The position numbers and the translations under genes are program-made. Positions 1 to 11,519 of a stretch of DNA of 64,000 nucleotides are shown here, in pieces (position 1 is the first letter of the stretch; each line of letters begins with the position of its first letter). Below the pieces are notes generated by a model. It made no database searches and was not told the DNA's origin. It saw only the letters and a program-made list of their open reading frames with translations. Origin of the DNA: Metopolophium dirhodum (taxonomy: Eukaryota > Arthropoda > Insecta > Hemiptera > Aphididae); contig NC_083560.1 in NCBI RefSeq assembly GCF_019925205.1, positions 119,695,062 to 119,759,061 of the forward strand. Direction: 5' to 3'.

Positions 1-162
1 TTTCAAAGCCCTTGGGTAATAAAAAAAAAAAAACGAAGATAAATAAGTGATCGTTTAGCTAAAAAAAAACAACCGATTTTAAAACCTCTGTGTGCGTTTT
101 CGCGCGTATTTGTGGTTGTGTGCGTGAATGTTTCTACAGTTTGCGTCTTAAACGATTGACCG

Positions 163-378
163 TACAAAACATCTACAGTTTACCCCTGTGTCAGATCACA
201 GACAACTACAATCGATTTGCAACGAAAATACTAATATAAATAAATAAGTGAGTGATGTCATGGGCCGCCCTACAAAACATTTACAGTTTACCCCTGTGTC
301 AGATCACAGACAATTACAATCGATTTGCAACGAAAATACTAAAATAAATAAAAAAGTGAGTGATTTCATGGGACGCCC
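163..378. repeat. 108-bp tandem duplication, two units
   Basis: Two adjacent copies of a 108-bp unit (163-270 and 271-378) differ at only a few bases. Each starts tacaaaacat and ends gggmcgccc. The unit holds no open frame. The high identity implies a recent local duplication or a two-copy stub of a longer array. The first 160 bp and the stretch from 379 to 625 show nothing recognisable beyond A-runs. Confidence 0.9.
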
Positions 379-625
379 GGTAGAAACGAAGTTTCTTTTC
401 CAATAAATATTATAGATTACAAATACATTTTAGTGGAACCATTAAAAAAAAGTAAATATCAATAAGTAGGTACATGTATTTAAGTATTTAATGAATTTAA
501 GTAGGTAAATGTGAAAAATGAATACAAATAAAAATAATTATTATTACTATATTCAATTACTATTATATTAATCATATTCAATAATCGAAATTATAATATG
601 ATACGTATGTTTGTGATGAAATTTT

Positions 626-787
626 TTAAAAATATCTTGAAAATACTGCATCAATAGGGGTGTCATCTCTCGTTGTAGATTCTGCTGGATTGTCTATCAA
701 ATGTAAATTGAATGTGTCCAAAAGGACAGTTTTAAATGTCTCTGATTTCTTATCATTAAAATTGTTGTTAAAGTCACCACCAAATTG
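626..787 (-). pseudogene. Endonuclease/exonuclease/phosphatase (EEP) domain fragment, transposon-derived
   Basis: Read on the minus strand, a 53-codon open stretch ends at a TAA (626-628) and is bounded upstream by an in-frame TAA (788-790). It begins QFGGDFN, matching the GDFN block of EEP nucleases, and continues into a segment with STTRDDTPIDAVFSR, the kind of block that closes EEP domains in LINE-type and PIF1-helicase-associated endonucleases. Only the C-terminal third of a domain is present, with no start codon and no flanking reverse transcriptase or helicase sequence. It is therefore a broken transposon relic and not a host gene. The family assignment rests on recalled motif patterns; which parent element it came from cannot be told. 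Confidence 0.55.
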
Positions 788-799
788 TTATAATTTAGA

Positions 800-2480
800 A
801 ATTATAATAATTATAAATGCACTATATTCAGACCTAATTAGGCTGTTTCAAATTCTATTAACTGGTCTATACCAAACGCGACGTACAAAAAAATGTAATT
901 ACGGCAAAGGTAATGATAGTGATATACTAGGTATATACTAGGATAGTAGGATAATATACTGATTACTATGCAGTAATATATGCAACAATCAGATTATTCT
1001 ACGAAAAAAATTTCATAAAATAAAAATGTGCACGCGTCATGCAAGGATGTTATAATATGTATATAAGACGTAACCAAAAGTTTGTGTTTTGTAAGGACCC
1101 TGGTATAGATTTCAGTGTCTGGTTGTGCAGGGAATACGCGTGATATGCGCGCCCAGCACTTTTGGGGGATTTCCACTTTACCGCCCGGCACTTTTAGGGA
1201 TTTTCACTTTACTTATACTTAAATATACTTATTACTTACCTATTACTTATATTATATATAATATATATTTTATTAATTAAAATAATTATAAATGCATAAT
1301 ATACGTAGTGTAGTTACATATTATCAATAATTATATTATCAATATATACGAAAGATATTTATAACCAATTTATCGCGGACCGTCACTCCAACTTACTACT
1401 CCCGATTTTTTTTTTTTGTTCCATCCAACCGATCGATTAAATAATGCGATAATATTTCAGAAAATTGATCCGAATTCGTTTAAATGTTTTTTTGATATCG
1501 GTCAATCCACATTTTAAGATTTCTGTTTATATTCCGAACAAATCCCGAATAATTAACGTTTGAAAATTCCAAAATTTCAAAATATTCAAGCTAAATAATA
1601 GATATTGGGTGGTAAAATTGGGGAAAGTAGACTGACCAATCTCAAGTAGACATAGGTAATAACAAATTCAAATCAGTTTTAAAAAGTATTATCGCATTAC
1701 TAGATCGATCAGTATGAGGGAATAAAAATTGGATGTTTTAGCTAAGATAACTGTTTATTGTATTATAAATTATAGTATTTTGTCAGGAACGTTTTTTTTT
1801 TCGGCCAGTCTGCATCGTGTCATAAAAACTGCGTTTCAATTATTATTGAAATATGTACTCACGTCTAAAACATGTAATGAAATACGCAACTCAAATATTT
1901 ACATTTTTCCATTAAAAAAATAAAGCAGTATATTATAGTTTTACAATGTAGGTCATCTGTGTAATATAATACATTTATAAGACTATTTTTTTAATAACTC
2001 CATTAGTTAATGGATTTTACGTATAACAAAATGTGTTGTTATAAATGTTTTTTATTTGATAAAATAATTAAAATAATAATAAAAACAAATTTAATGTATT
2101 ATTATTTATAAAAAATTTTGTAGATTGTAGGTATAAAGTTACGCCTAATAGCGTACCATTTATTTGGCACGTACTACTGTACTATGCGTGCTGATTGTTC
2201 AATTGCAAATAATCATAATGTATTTATTATCGTGTTAAATAATGTTTATCTATGTTACACTATGAATTATGATCACAATAGAGTAAATATATATTTATTC
2301 ATATGATGTATCCTTGTTTTAACTTATAAAAACTAAATTCGTCAAAATTTGAACTATAAGAGCCCATACAAATTTAAACGACTATCCTAAAATACATTTT
2401 TATTTCTAGTAACAATAATAACTTATGCATTACATTTGTGGAGTTTTTTTACCCTGAAACCATCTTAAATATTGAAAATG
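800..2480. other. AT-rich intergenic sequence, no gene seen
   Basis: Open frames here are short and lack family motifs. A somewhat more GC-rich patch lies near 1030-1200. Nothing else is supportable. Confidence 0.6.
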
Positions 2481-2495
2481 TTTAAGAAAGATTTT

Positions 2496-2620
2496 TTTTT
2501 TACACAATAATATATACAATCTGTATAGTTGATGCACAATAAGCATATTAATTTTGATAAGGGTTACAATAATACACGAGTATTTGATAAGAAACCACCC
2601 ACTAGTGGCACTTGACTGGG
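2496..2620 (-). mobile_element. Short poly(A)-tailed retroposon, copy 1
   Basis: On the minus strand the element begins CCCAGTCAAGTGCCACTAGT and ends in a short poly(A) tract (T-run at 2492-2500 on the plus strand). It is flanked by a 13-bp direct repeat, taagaaagatttt, at 2483-2495 and 2621-2633. Terminal poly(A) plus a target-site duplication is the hallmark of LINE-mediated retroposition. No obvious pol III A or B box is visible, so it may be a SINE-like unit, a LINE 3' tail or a retroposed small RNA. A second copy lies at 4402. Confidence 0.6.
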
Positions 2621-2639
2621 TAAGAAAGATTTTAAAATC

Positions 2640-3850
2640 CATATTTTCTGGTATAAAAAGTGATAATACACAAAAAACACATTATTATTCTACACTTTAA
2701 TTTAGGTGTCAATAACCCGTGTTGCAGACAACCTATAATATTATTATGCAATATGACACTTATTTAATGCCACATTGTTGTTGTTGGATTAATATTATTA
2801 TTATTGTTCATTATTATACATATTATTATTTTATTCACAGAGTGCGTATATATATATTATATATATACGCTAAATGTTGCTAAAGTTTATTCAACCGACC
2901 GAATGGTTATAGAGTGCTGATTTGAAATGTAATTGCATTATATAATATTATACGTAAGCGTAGTGCAGATCATGAAGATTGTTAAGGTCATCAAATTTCC
3001 TAGACGATTGTCTTGTAATAAACGGCAGCAGATATTAAAACTTAATAATGATAACCACGATTGGCCATATACGCGAAAAAGCATAGTGATTTGTCAAGGT
3101 CGCTTCAAACCCACGGTTAGGACATATATAGGTACATAGAAAAATAAATAATGGGTTATATTGATTATAGGTATATACGTAGAAATAAAAATATTTATAA
3201 TAATAATACGTGGTTTGTACATATTTAAATAAACGAGTTAAAAACGATAATGGTATGAACTTAAGTATTTAATATTTATGGATTATTAACGAACTAAATT
3301 ATTAAATATAATGAATATTCAAAATGTATTATTACCTTTTGTGCATCAGTAATAGATTCTGGTATAGGTAATAGGTACAACTGTTGTTAGCTTAATTTAC
3401 ACATCATTGTAAAATCAATAGGTACGTTCATTGTTCCACTCAGAATCTAAAATTGTATTAAATTAACAGATGTGTCTGACGATACACTGCGTAAGTTAAT
3501 CGAATGTGAGTACTGAGTATATATATACTATAATATATTACACTATATTATACAGTATGATTTTTTAAGTATGCTCAATCTGTTTGTATGCTTAAATTAT
3601 GCATGTATTCAAATTCTGATTTTTGGAATTTTTAAATATACATTTGAAGTTGAAGACCATAATTTCAAATATTTTAGATTCTTTTGCACCACTTAGGATG
3701 ATTCTTCGACAATGCTACCTTTTTTTTTAAATTTGATCTCCCATTTTCAATTTTATTAATTATTATTCAGCAGATATTTTTTTAAAGAATTTCGATGTAT
3801 CTAAATCAAAATTCGATTAAGTAGTTCTTAAGTTATATATTTATATATAA
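2640..3850. other. Intergenic AT-rich DNA with old repeat ends
   Basis: No gene is seen. At 3441-3449 the motif cagaatcta is the right-hand terminus of the large dispersed repeat family found intact at 26060-27772. A near-palindromic TA-rich segment sits around 2845-2870. Confidence 0.5.
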
Positions 3851-3854
3851 CTTA

Positions 3855-3977
3855 GGGCCGTATTCATGAAGTCGATGCTTAAGAATAAGTATAGCTTAAT
3901 CTATTTTTATTTTAATTATCAAATTTAGCTTAGGCAATACTTATTTTTAAGCATCGAATATGAATAGAATAGGGCCC
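3855..3977. mobile_element. Hairpin MITE, PIF/Harbinger (Tourist)-like
   Basis: The 123-bp segment starts GGGCCGTATTCATGAAG and ends with the inverted form (ATAGAATAGGGCCC). Both arms continue inward with matching gatgcttaa-type sequence, so nearly the whole element can fold into a hairpin. It is flanked by TTA on both sides (3852-3854 and 3978-3980). A 3-bp TTA duplication with GGGCC-type ends fits the PIF/Harbinger superfamily. It has no coding capacity. Confidence 0.7.
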
Positions 3978-4352
3978 TTAGTATACTAAGGATAATATAT
4001 ATGTTATGGTAATGGGCTAAGTATATACCTATGGGATTGGGGGCTTAAATGATTTTAAAATGTTGGTTATTACTATTGATCTAACAATATAAATAATTTG
4101 TAAAAATGATACTAATAAATACTACATAATTATTTTTATCTACATTTATCTAATATTACATATAGTTTATATTTTTGTAAAACCATTTTTAAGGATTATT
4201 ATCCTTAGCATAAACATTTTAATAACTCAAAAACTATACCCATTAGAATTTCCGCTTTATAACTCCAAATATTTAAATGAACTATTTATTTAAATTTAAA
4301 CCGACAAAATTAAAATGTATCTTACTTTCTGTAACTAATACATAAAAAAAAA

Positions 4353-4354
<2 letters not shown>

Positions 4355-4384
<30 letters not shown>
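4355..4384. repeat. (TA)n microsatellite
   Basis: About 13-15 TA dinucleotides in a row lie just before the second retroposon copy. Confidence 0.85.
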
Positions 4385-4385
<1 letters not shown>

Positions 4386-4401
4386 CTAGTTTCATACAAT
4401 T

Positions 4402-4530
4402 CCCAGTCAAGTGCCACTAGTGGGTGGCTTCTTACTCACGTTACTCATATTATTGTAACTCTTATCAAATATGCTAATTGTACATAAATTGTACGAATTG
4501 TATATATTATTGTGTAAAAAAAAAATCTTA
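4402..4530 (+). mobile_element. Short poly(A)-tailed retroposon, copy 2
   Basis: The plus strand carries the same roughly 120-bp sequence as the minus strand at 2496-2620. It starts CCCAGTCAAGTGCCACTAGT and ends attgtgt followed by a run of A. It is more diverged internally than copy 1, and no clean target duplication can be drawn. The two copies lie in opposite orientation 1.8 kb apart, as expected of independent retroposition events. Confidence 0.6.
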
Positions 4531-4745
4531 CTTTCTAGTCCTATGTTTATTAATATTTTTGTATAAAAACTTTTTAAGGTAAAAGACTAGTTTCAATACT
4601 ATAATCATTTCTTAAAATTAGTCTAGCTCAAGATTATTAATTGTCATTATAGATTATCATATTAATTTTGTTAAATTTCTTAGTTTCTTACAAGACTATA
4701 CTAGTTTATGAATTTATGATTATCATTGTTGTATGTATGTTGTAG

Positions 4746-5345
4746 ATCCAACACGTTTAACACCTCAGAACTCTTTATACAATCAAGCAGATGATGGAGG
4801 AAAAAAGGAAAATGAAAATTTAAATTTATTATTAAATTACAAATATTTTTTACATATTTAATTTTTGTTTTGTTAATTTTAAATATTTATAATAATAATT
4901 GTAATACCTATAGCAGTAGCCGCACTGTTCTGTGAAATAAATTGTTCATTACTCGTTGAAGGTTTTATAATTTTGAAGTTTGGTATATTTTTTGGCATAT
5001 AACACAGATGAAGTATGGTTATCTGGTACAAAGGAAATACTTGATTAACATTCAAAAGGTTAATAATATTAATACAATTATTTAAACATTTATAAGGTAT
5101 GAAAAAAGATATTGGTAAAATTAATAATATTTAGATATTTATAATTATAAATAAGTAATAAACAAATATTGGAACCTCCATCAGAACTATCTTCTATAAA
5201 TTGTACTTTTTCTTCTTGGTCAAACTATCAACTTCAGTTGTGGAACTTTCAGACAGTTGATAATCAACTTTCCGATGCCAGATTAAGTATTCTGAAAACT
5301 ATGGGGAAGTCTGAATATGATGGTCAGACTTATTTTAAAGTTATA
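4746..5345 (+). pseudogene. Possible decayed exons, unrecognised
   Basis: Three short plus-strand stretches look more protein-like than their surroundings: about 4746-4810 (behind an acceptor-like tgtag, beginning DPTRLTPQNSLYNQ), about 5005-5047 (TDEVWLSGTKEILD, then stop) and 5172-5342 (PPSELSSINCTFSSWSNY and beyond). They lie in the same direction within 600 bp but have no convincing splice sites between them. I do not recognise a family. This could be a broken processed gene, a transposon relic or chance. Confidence 0.25.
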
Positions 5346-5459
5346 GCTATAAAATTGAAATTTTTGGTATTTTCAGATACTTACACCCGACGTGGTCACT
5401 CGCTTGCTCCGACAAATGAAATCGAAAACATCCCTCGACTTGTTATGTAAAACCACCAT

Positions 5460-8370
5460 GGGTGGGGGTCAGAATTAATTTTGCACCATCATTTTTAAAA
5501 CGTTTACCTAGGTTTAAAAAAAAAATTAAAATTCGTCATAAGCGTGATAAGCTATAAGCGATGTACTTATTTATATGCGTTAAACAGTAAACACCGAAAA
5601 TCGTGAACTTAGGTAGTATAAGGCTATATACCATAAAAACTAATAGTTACAGGTAATACATTTTTGCACCATCGTTCTTAACTGGTTGAAATACATAGGT
5701 GTCCGAAAAAAAGTTGAAGAATTCGTGTGATCGCTAAACTTGATTTATACCAATAAATTTAACAAATATTTTGTTTGAAAAAAAATATCAAACACCCCCC
5801 CTCCCCCACCCAAGTGCCAAAGGTACAACAATTATATACCTACATAATATTTTATATAAGTAGCTATTAAAAAAATTCGATATTATAAAAAATTGTCATT
5901 AATAAATTGTTAAAATATAATATATATAGTTCTAAATTAATATTGTAAATTACCTATTTAATATCTATTGACCGTGGCACACTGCAGGTATCTTGCCATC
6001 TAGGATTTTGGCTCATATTATGTATGATACAATTTTGGCGCTTTCGTACGATACAACTTTTTTTTTCTTATCTCATTTTGGCACTTATGTCTTCCACCGG
6101 TACGCAGGGCAATGGCGTATTTACGGGGGGTAGTCTAAGTGGATGCAATTATTAATGAAATGGCGCTAAGTCCTAGGCGATTAGGTTTTGTAATCTCGCA
6201 ATAACATTTTATTTAATTACAATTAACTGTTAACAGTCCATAATAAGTTGTCATGTTTATAATCCTTAAATATAAATTGTATATTGTTGTAATCATGTTT
6301 ATCAGGTACCTATGTCGGCAATTTAATAGTTTACTAGTGAACATAACTAGTTAGTTAATCATGGTTTTATTATTGTTACAAAGTTTATGATAGAAACATA
6401 TTATATTATATGAAATAATTCAAAACTCAAAAATTTTACATGGACTTATATATATGGTATATTTATTTAATAAACAGACAAACAGTAATAAGTATTGGGG
6501 GGTGTGGGGGGGGGGGGGCAAAGCTAAAGCTATACAAATTTAATATTTAATACATTTTGAACTACAAATTATTAATAATTTTGGATTGTCGAAATTTGAA
6601 CTTTAAATGCTTATAAAAAATAATTATGCCTATGTATCGTAAATATTTTGAAATAGGTATGGTAAAAAGTCACGAGGAACCATGTATTATATTTTTAAGC
6701 TTATTGACCAAACGAATAATTTTTATTGATATTTTTAGAAAAAAAAACTCAAACTCGAACAAAAATTATACAAAATACTTATAAAAAAACTATATGATTA
6801 TCTACTCATTAGTTATCTACTCTTGCTACACTTATGGTGTATGGTATATTCTATACCTATACGGGTTATAGCTATGAATTATTGTATCCACACATATCAA
6901 TATAATATGTAGTGAATAGTGATAATATTAAAAATAGTTCGATTAGTACGTAGGTAGATATTACGAAAACAAGGTCCATAAACAGCGTTCTCTCCCAATA
7001 AGTACCTGATAGTTCTAATATTAGATTTAATAACGATTTTAGTTATTCCGACAATTGACATCGTATAAAATCGTAAAAGTAATAATTAATATTTATTCTA
7101 CTAAATTTTTTATTTTTATTATATTACAAATGACATTATCGATATTTTTTTGCATTTTTTTTTTATATTATCAAGATAATAGTTAAAAAGTAATGAGTGT
7201 TTGTGTATAAGAATTAATAGGTAATAAATGGATGGTTAGTAAATGTAATTCAATATAGCTACATAGCAGCGTCGTATTTGCGGGTGGGAGTGGGAGACCA
7301 TTGGTGACTTTTTCCATGTATTAACCATCATTTTAGTGTATTTTTCGGTAGTATTTCCGTTTTTATAAATATAGAAATAAAGTAAGAAAACATTTTACAG
7401 GGGTATAACTGTATAAGTACATAGGTGTACATATAGTGCACACTGCAGCCTAATGACATTTGTCTAAGCTGAAGCTCTTGCTACTGTTAAAATATTTGTA
7501 CTTTACGTAATTTACGCTCAAAACATTTTCCTAGCTTGACAACTTTGAGAGAATACAGTAATGAGAATAATACTTTTTGAACCAGGGGTGGCTCCGTCCA
7601 GATGAAATCAATATTTATTTTATTTCGATAGGCCGCCATTATATACACGACGTATACCTACACGTCAAATATACAATCCTTAAATAACGTGTGTGCCTCG
7701 ACTCTCGTTGACAAATATAAACATTGATGGAGGCCTATCAATGCTAAGAATTATTTATAATTGAATACTCTTGTCATGTAAAACAATACCGTTGAAAGAT
7801 AAAAAGTTTATCACGATATAGAATGATATTTTTTTGGATACAATTGTATGGAAAATCTTCAACCAGAAAAAACCATTTTCGAACCAATCATGGAATGGAA
7901 CATATTATATTTATTGGAAACTTAAATTTCGGAACACTATTTTAACTGTTACTATAATAAATATTCCATTATGGAAGTCTATAGGTATTTCACTATAGGT
8001 ATTGTAAAAAAAAAATTGCATATTGAAGCATAATAATAGGCTGCAGTGGCGGCTCGTGCTAAGGTGTAATTTTTTAAATACAATTATATTCGTATTTATA
8101 CTTCTTATAGTTACTAAATAGAAGTCACGATGATCTATATTTTTTTCGAAATAATTTATATGATTCAGAATTGTGTTTGAAAATATTAATACTTGAAGAA
8201 AATATCTTCTTAATCCGGTAATTATTCCAATGCGATAAGAATAATAAACGAAGGCTCAGCGTCTAACGCGAGTGATGCGTACTCAGCGTGTATACTGTAT
8301 GGTCCGTGGTGCACACAAAAAAAAATAATGTGTGTTATATTATTATTATGATTATATTGATATATGAGCC
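5460..8370. other. Intergenic DNA with truncated transposon ends
   Basis: No gene is seen. The interval contains G-runs (around 6497-6518). At about 6105 lies an unpaired hAT-like terminus (cagggcaatggcgtattta followed by a G-run). About 6540-6780 is a reverse-orientation fragment of the large dispersed repeat. A second unpaired terminus with a GC-rich start lies at about 7268. Confidence 0.5.
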
Positions 8371-8371
8371 G

Positions 8372-8632
8372 CGGCGGGACTATTATTATTATAGTGCGAT
8401 AATTTGTTCTCGTAGCACATTTTTGGCGGCGACCTGTGCGCTGTTGTATCTATAAGTGCGACGAGCATAATCTCAATTTGTGGACTTCAACGACGGGGGC
8501 CGCGGGTCGTAGCAGCACGGCGGGACTATACTATTTTTTTTATACCTATATTATGGTGCGATAATTATTCTCGTCGTACATTTTCGGTGGCCACCAGCGA
8601 TTTCGTATTTACAGCGCGACGAGTTTGATATT
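8372..8632. repeat. Imperfect direct duplication of a GC-rich unit, spacing 147 bp
   Basis: Two diverged copies of a unit starting cggcgggacta begin at 8372 and 8519. Both continue through gtgcgataatt, a tctcgt block, cattttyggyggc and a gcgacgag block. The region is far more CpG-rich than its surroundings. It could be a decayed satellite dimer, part of a transposon or a duplicated regulatory segment. Confidence 0.65.
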
Positions 8633-8843
8633 TAAGTCTAATAATAGCTAAAGAAATTCAGACCGACAGCAATGACTGGGAGTATATTATTTTGTTATCC
8701 ATATCAGTGATATTGGTGATATTATTTACGTCATATTATTTTGATTATTTTTATTTGTAAATAAATATATAATTTTATGAGTAACATAACTTATAAATAT
8801 TATTTTTGGTCAATGCCTCAGTGGCATCGACAAAAATTTGGTC

Positions 8844-8927
8844 GATTCTACAAGGTGGTATCGTTATTCCCGCGGAGTATATTTTTGAGGACAAAATGGC
8901 ATCGGCACCGGGCGCCTTAACATATAA
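8844..8927 (+). repeat. Dispersed repeat fragment, partner at 35247
   Basis: This stretch, including atttttgaggacaaaatgg and caccgggcgccttaa, recurs in inverted orientation at 35247-35334 with roughly 80-85 percent identity by eye. It is a fragment of an interspersed element of unknown class. Confidence 0.6.
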
Positions 8928-9109
8928 ATGTTTGCAGGGTTGGTCAAGTTCCTAAATTTATTGTAACTATATCAAAAATATATTCCAACCATAATCGTAC
9001 AAACACTGAATATCCACTGACCAGATTAATGGTGAAAACCAAAATTAACGAATTATACCTATGAATATACTTATGAATTATCAAAGCACAAAAAGAACAA
9101 CGTCGCTAA

Positions 9110-9300
9110 GTAACTTGTTACTTTCATATAAAGTTATAGGGAAATTTGCAACTAGTTACAAGTTATAAGTTAAATTGAAAATGAGTAACTTGTTATAAGT
9201 TACAAAAGTTAAATAAACAAGTAAATGTGAAGTGTTGAATACGAAATTAAAAAGTGTGTAACGGCCTGTAATAACTAGTAACTTTTGTTACAGTTTTTTC
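9110..9300. repeat. Degenerate taacttgttac-type motif cluster
   Basis: Variants of gtaacttgttac, gttacaagttataagtta and taactagtaacttttgttac recur in both orientations over about 190 bp. This is sub-repeat structure typical of the subterminal region of some DNA transposons. No termini or target duplication were located. Confidence 0.45.
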
Positions 9301-10129
9301 TTCATTAATTGGAAAATTATTTAATGTTACATTGGGAAATAGATAGATAAGAATTTAACTATTATTATGATTAGGAGTCATTTTTCACAAGTTTTACTTA
9401 TAGATACAATATTTAAAATATTATAAAATACAATTAATACAAAGAAAAATTATTGTTAATGTTTGAAAATTTTTTATTAAATATTAATTTTTAACGATAA
9501 GTATATCTAAACCTAGTGTACATTTGTAATTTATTATTAATAATGTGGTAATATACTAATTAGTTTTTAAGAATTATTTGATCAATCAATTTTATGTGAG
9601 TGTGAGTAATATAAATTGTAGTCTGTAGATCATTTTTCCTAGGGTCAGGGATTTTATTCTGCAATTCACTGTATCTATATTATATTATTGTTCAGTGCAT
9701 ACATTGTAAAATTACGTTTAATAAATAATAATCTTACCAATATAGGTACCGACATAAAATGTTATTGTAATGTAGTCTGCAGTATACTCTGTAGATAAAG
9801 AAAAATAGATATTGATTACCTATTACACTTTGCTTATGTGCGTATGGATCAAATACATTTTTTTGGGAGGGGCGAAGCCCCCGCAGGAACTCAAAATATG
9901 TACTATGAACAAAATTATATTTTAGCCTCTGACCTTGCCATACATTGGGTTATAATATGACAAAGCTGATCCCAAGTTTTAAATTGTATTGTTGTTTTTA
10001 TTTGGCTATGGTTGTATAACTGTTTAATAAATATTACAGCTAAGTACTAATAAGTAATATTGAATGAAAAAGTTCCTTTATTATAAATTAATCTCTCATT
10101 TTCTATTTGTATTTTATAATTAAAATTGT

Positions 10130-11405
10130 TCGATGGGAAAGTGAATATTGTTGGTGCATTGAGGAGGTCAAAATTTAAAATTCCCAGTAATTTTCAAAAG
10201 CGCCATGAAAAACAAATTTTTTAACAAAATTGATTTTGGTTTTTGGTTTAACATTAAAACAAATGACCATAGGTACATGAAATGTTGACTGAGTGTTTAT
10301 ATTAGCATTTTCTATACACAATGAAATTTTCAAAATATTTTGATTCGTTTTGAACTGTTTATAGGGACATTTTCAGTTTCCAATTTTATTAGTTTTTTTT
10401 CTATATGAATGTCAATAAAACTTTATTTATTGAGTAAAAATGCTTGAAATTATAATACAAGGATCCTACTATAGTACTATATTGTTACAATGACATTTGA
10501 AAAATATTAAAAATCCTTAGTCACAGTTTTTCTTTATAAACATTTAAAGTTGACAAAATACGGAAAAATCAAGAAAATTATCTAATATTTTGAGTTGAGA
10601 ATTCATATAAATTTTTCTTTTCAAATATAAAATTTGAAAATGTAATACAAGATACCTCATGAGTTTGTTTATCTTTATCAAAAAAAAAAAATGTCTACAA
10701 GCAAATCAAATTACATTTTTATGAGCGTTTGAAGTTCATATTTTTACAAGATTGGATATTCACTCGATTTCTCATGTAGCGACTTTTTATTTTGCTGTAA
10801 TTTATTCAAAAATAAATAACTGTAAATACATGAAAATTTTATTAATAATGAAATAAAATATAAATTGTATTGTAATTTATTTATTTATTTTTTATTGATC
10901 GTGAAGCTTGTTTTAAATTTTCAATCCTTAGCTATAAAAGTTGAACATTTAATACATTTTTAATTACAAAATAATTATTAAACTTTAAATTTGATTTATG
11001 TTGTCGAAATTCCAACCTTAAATGTTCATAAAGAAAAAATTGTGCCTATGTATTTTTAATTTTTCTTAACTGTTATTTAAGCAATATATCAGGAGCCTTG
11101 TATTAAATTTTCACGCTTTTTTACCCAACAAATAACATTTTATTGACAATTGTAGAAAAAAAAACAAAAAAATTGAAAACTAACAATGTCCGTAAACAGC
11201 TCAAAAACAATCAAAATATTTGCTAAATTTTATGGTGTATAGAAATAAAAGTATAAACATTCAGTGAAATTGTTATGTATCTACAGTTATTCGGTTTTGA
11301 ATTACAACAAAATAACAAAATCGCTACATGAGAAATTGAGTGAATATCCAATCTTGTAAAAATATAAACTTTAAACGTTCATAAAAATTTAATTTGATTT
11401 GCTTG
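10130..11405. repeat. Large dispersed repeat family, foldback copy beside the tRNA
   Basis: The left half (about 10130-10870) runs through gttcgatgggaaagtgaata, a caaatgaccatagg block and an attttctatacac block. The right half (about 10905-11405) contains the same blocks as reverse complement, so the unit is a long imperfect foldback. The same blocks occur at 12658-13090, 26060-27772, 55900-57065 and as fragments elsewhere. There is no open frame, so this is a non-autonomous element of unknown superfamily. Its right end stops about 20 bp before the tRNA-Leu gene. Confidence 0.7.
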
Positions 11406-11423
11406 TAAACACTATGTCACGTA

Positions 11424-11506
11424 GTCAGGTTGGCCGAGCGGTCTAAGGCGCCAGATTTAAGCTCTGGTTCCCAAACGGGAGCGTGGGTTCGAACCCACAC
11501 CTGACA
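11424..11506 (+). tRNA. tRNA-Leu (anticodon UAA)
   Basis: An 83-nt cloverleaf is complete. The acceptor stem gtcaggt pairs fully with acctgac, followed by discriminator A. The D-arm carries tggccgagcgg. The anticodon stem ccaga/tctgg encloses the loop tttaagc with anticodon TAA. A long variable arm marks a type II leucine tRNA, and the T-arm gtggg-ttcgaac-cccac pairs perfectly. There is no intron, and CCA is not encoded, as expected for a eukaryotic nuclear gene. The internal A box (11431-11441) and B box (11486-11496) are intact, so the gene should be transcribable by RNA polymerase III. Confidence 0.97.
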
Positions 11507-11513
11507 ACCTTTA

Positions 11514-11518
11514 TTTTT
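11514..11518 (+). terminator. RNA polymerase III terminator of tRNA-Leu
   Basis: A TTTTT run lies 8 bp downstream of the mature tRNA end, the standard pol III stop. Confidence 0.8.
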
Positions 11519-11519
11519 C

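Noticed and set aside
5169..5450. 93-codon frame taken as an intact gene
   Set aside because: It starts at TTG and no splice partners were found; kept only as part of a possible decayed exon cluster.
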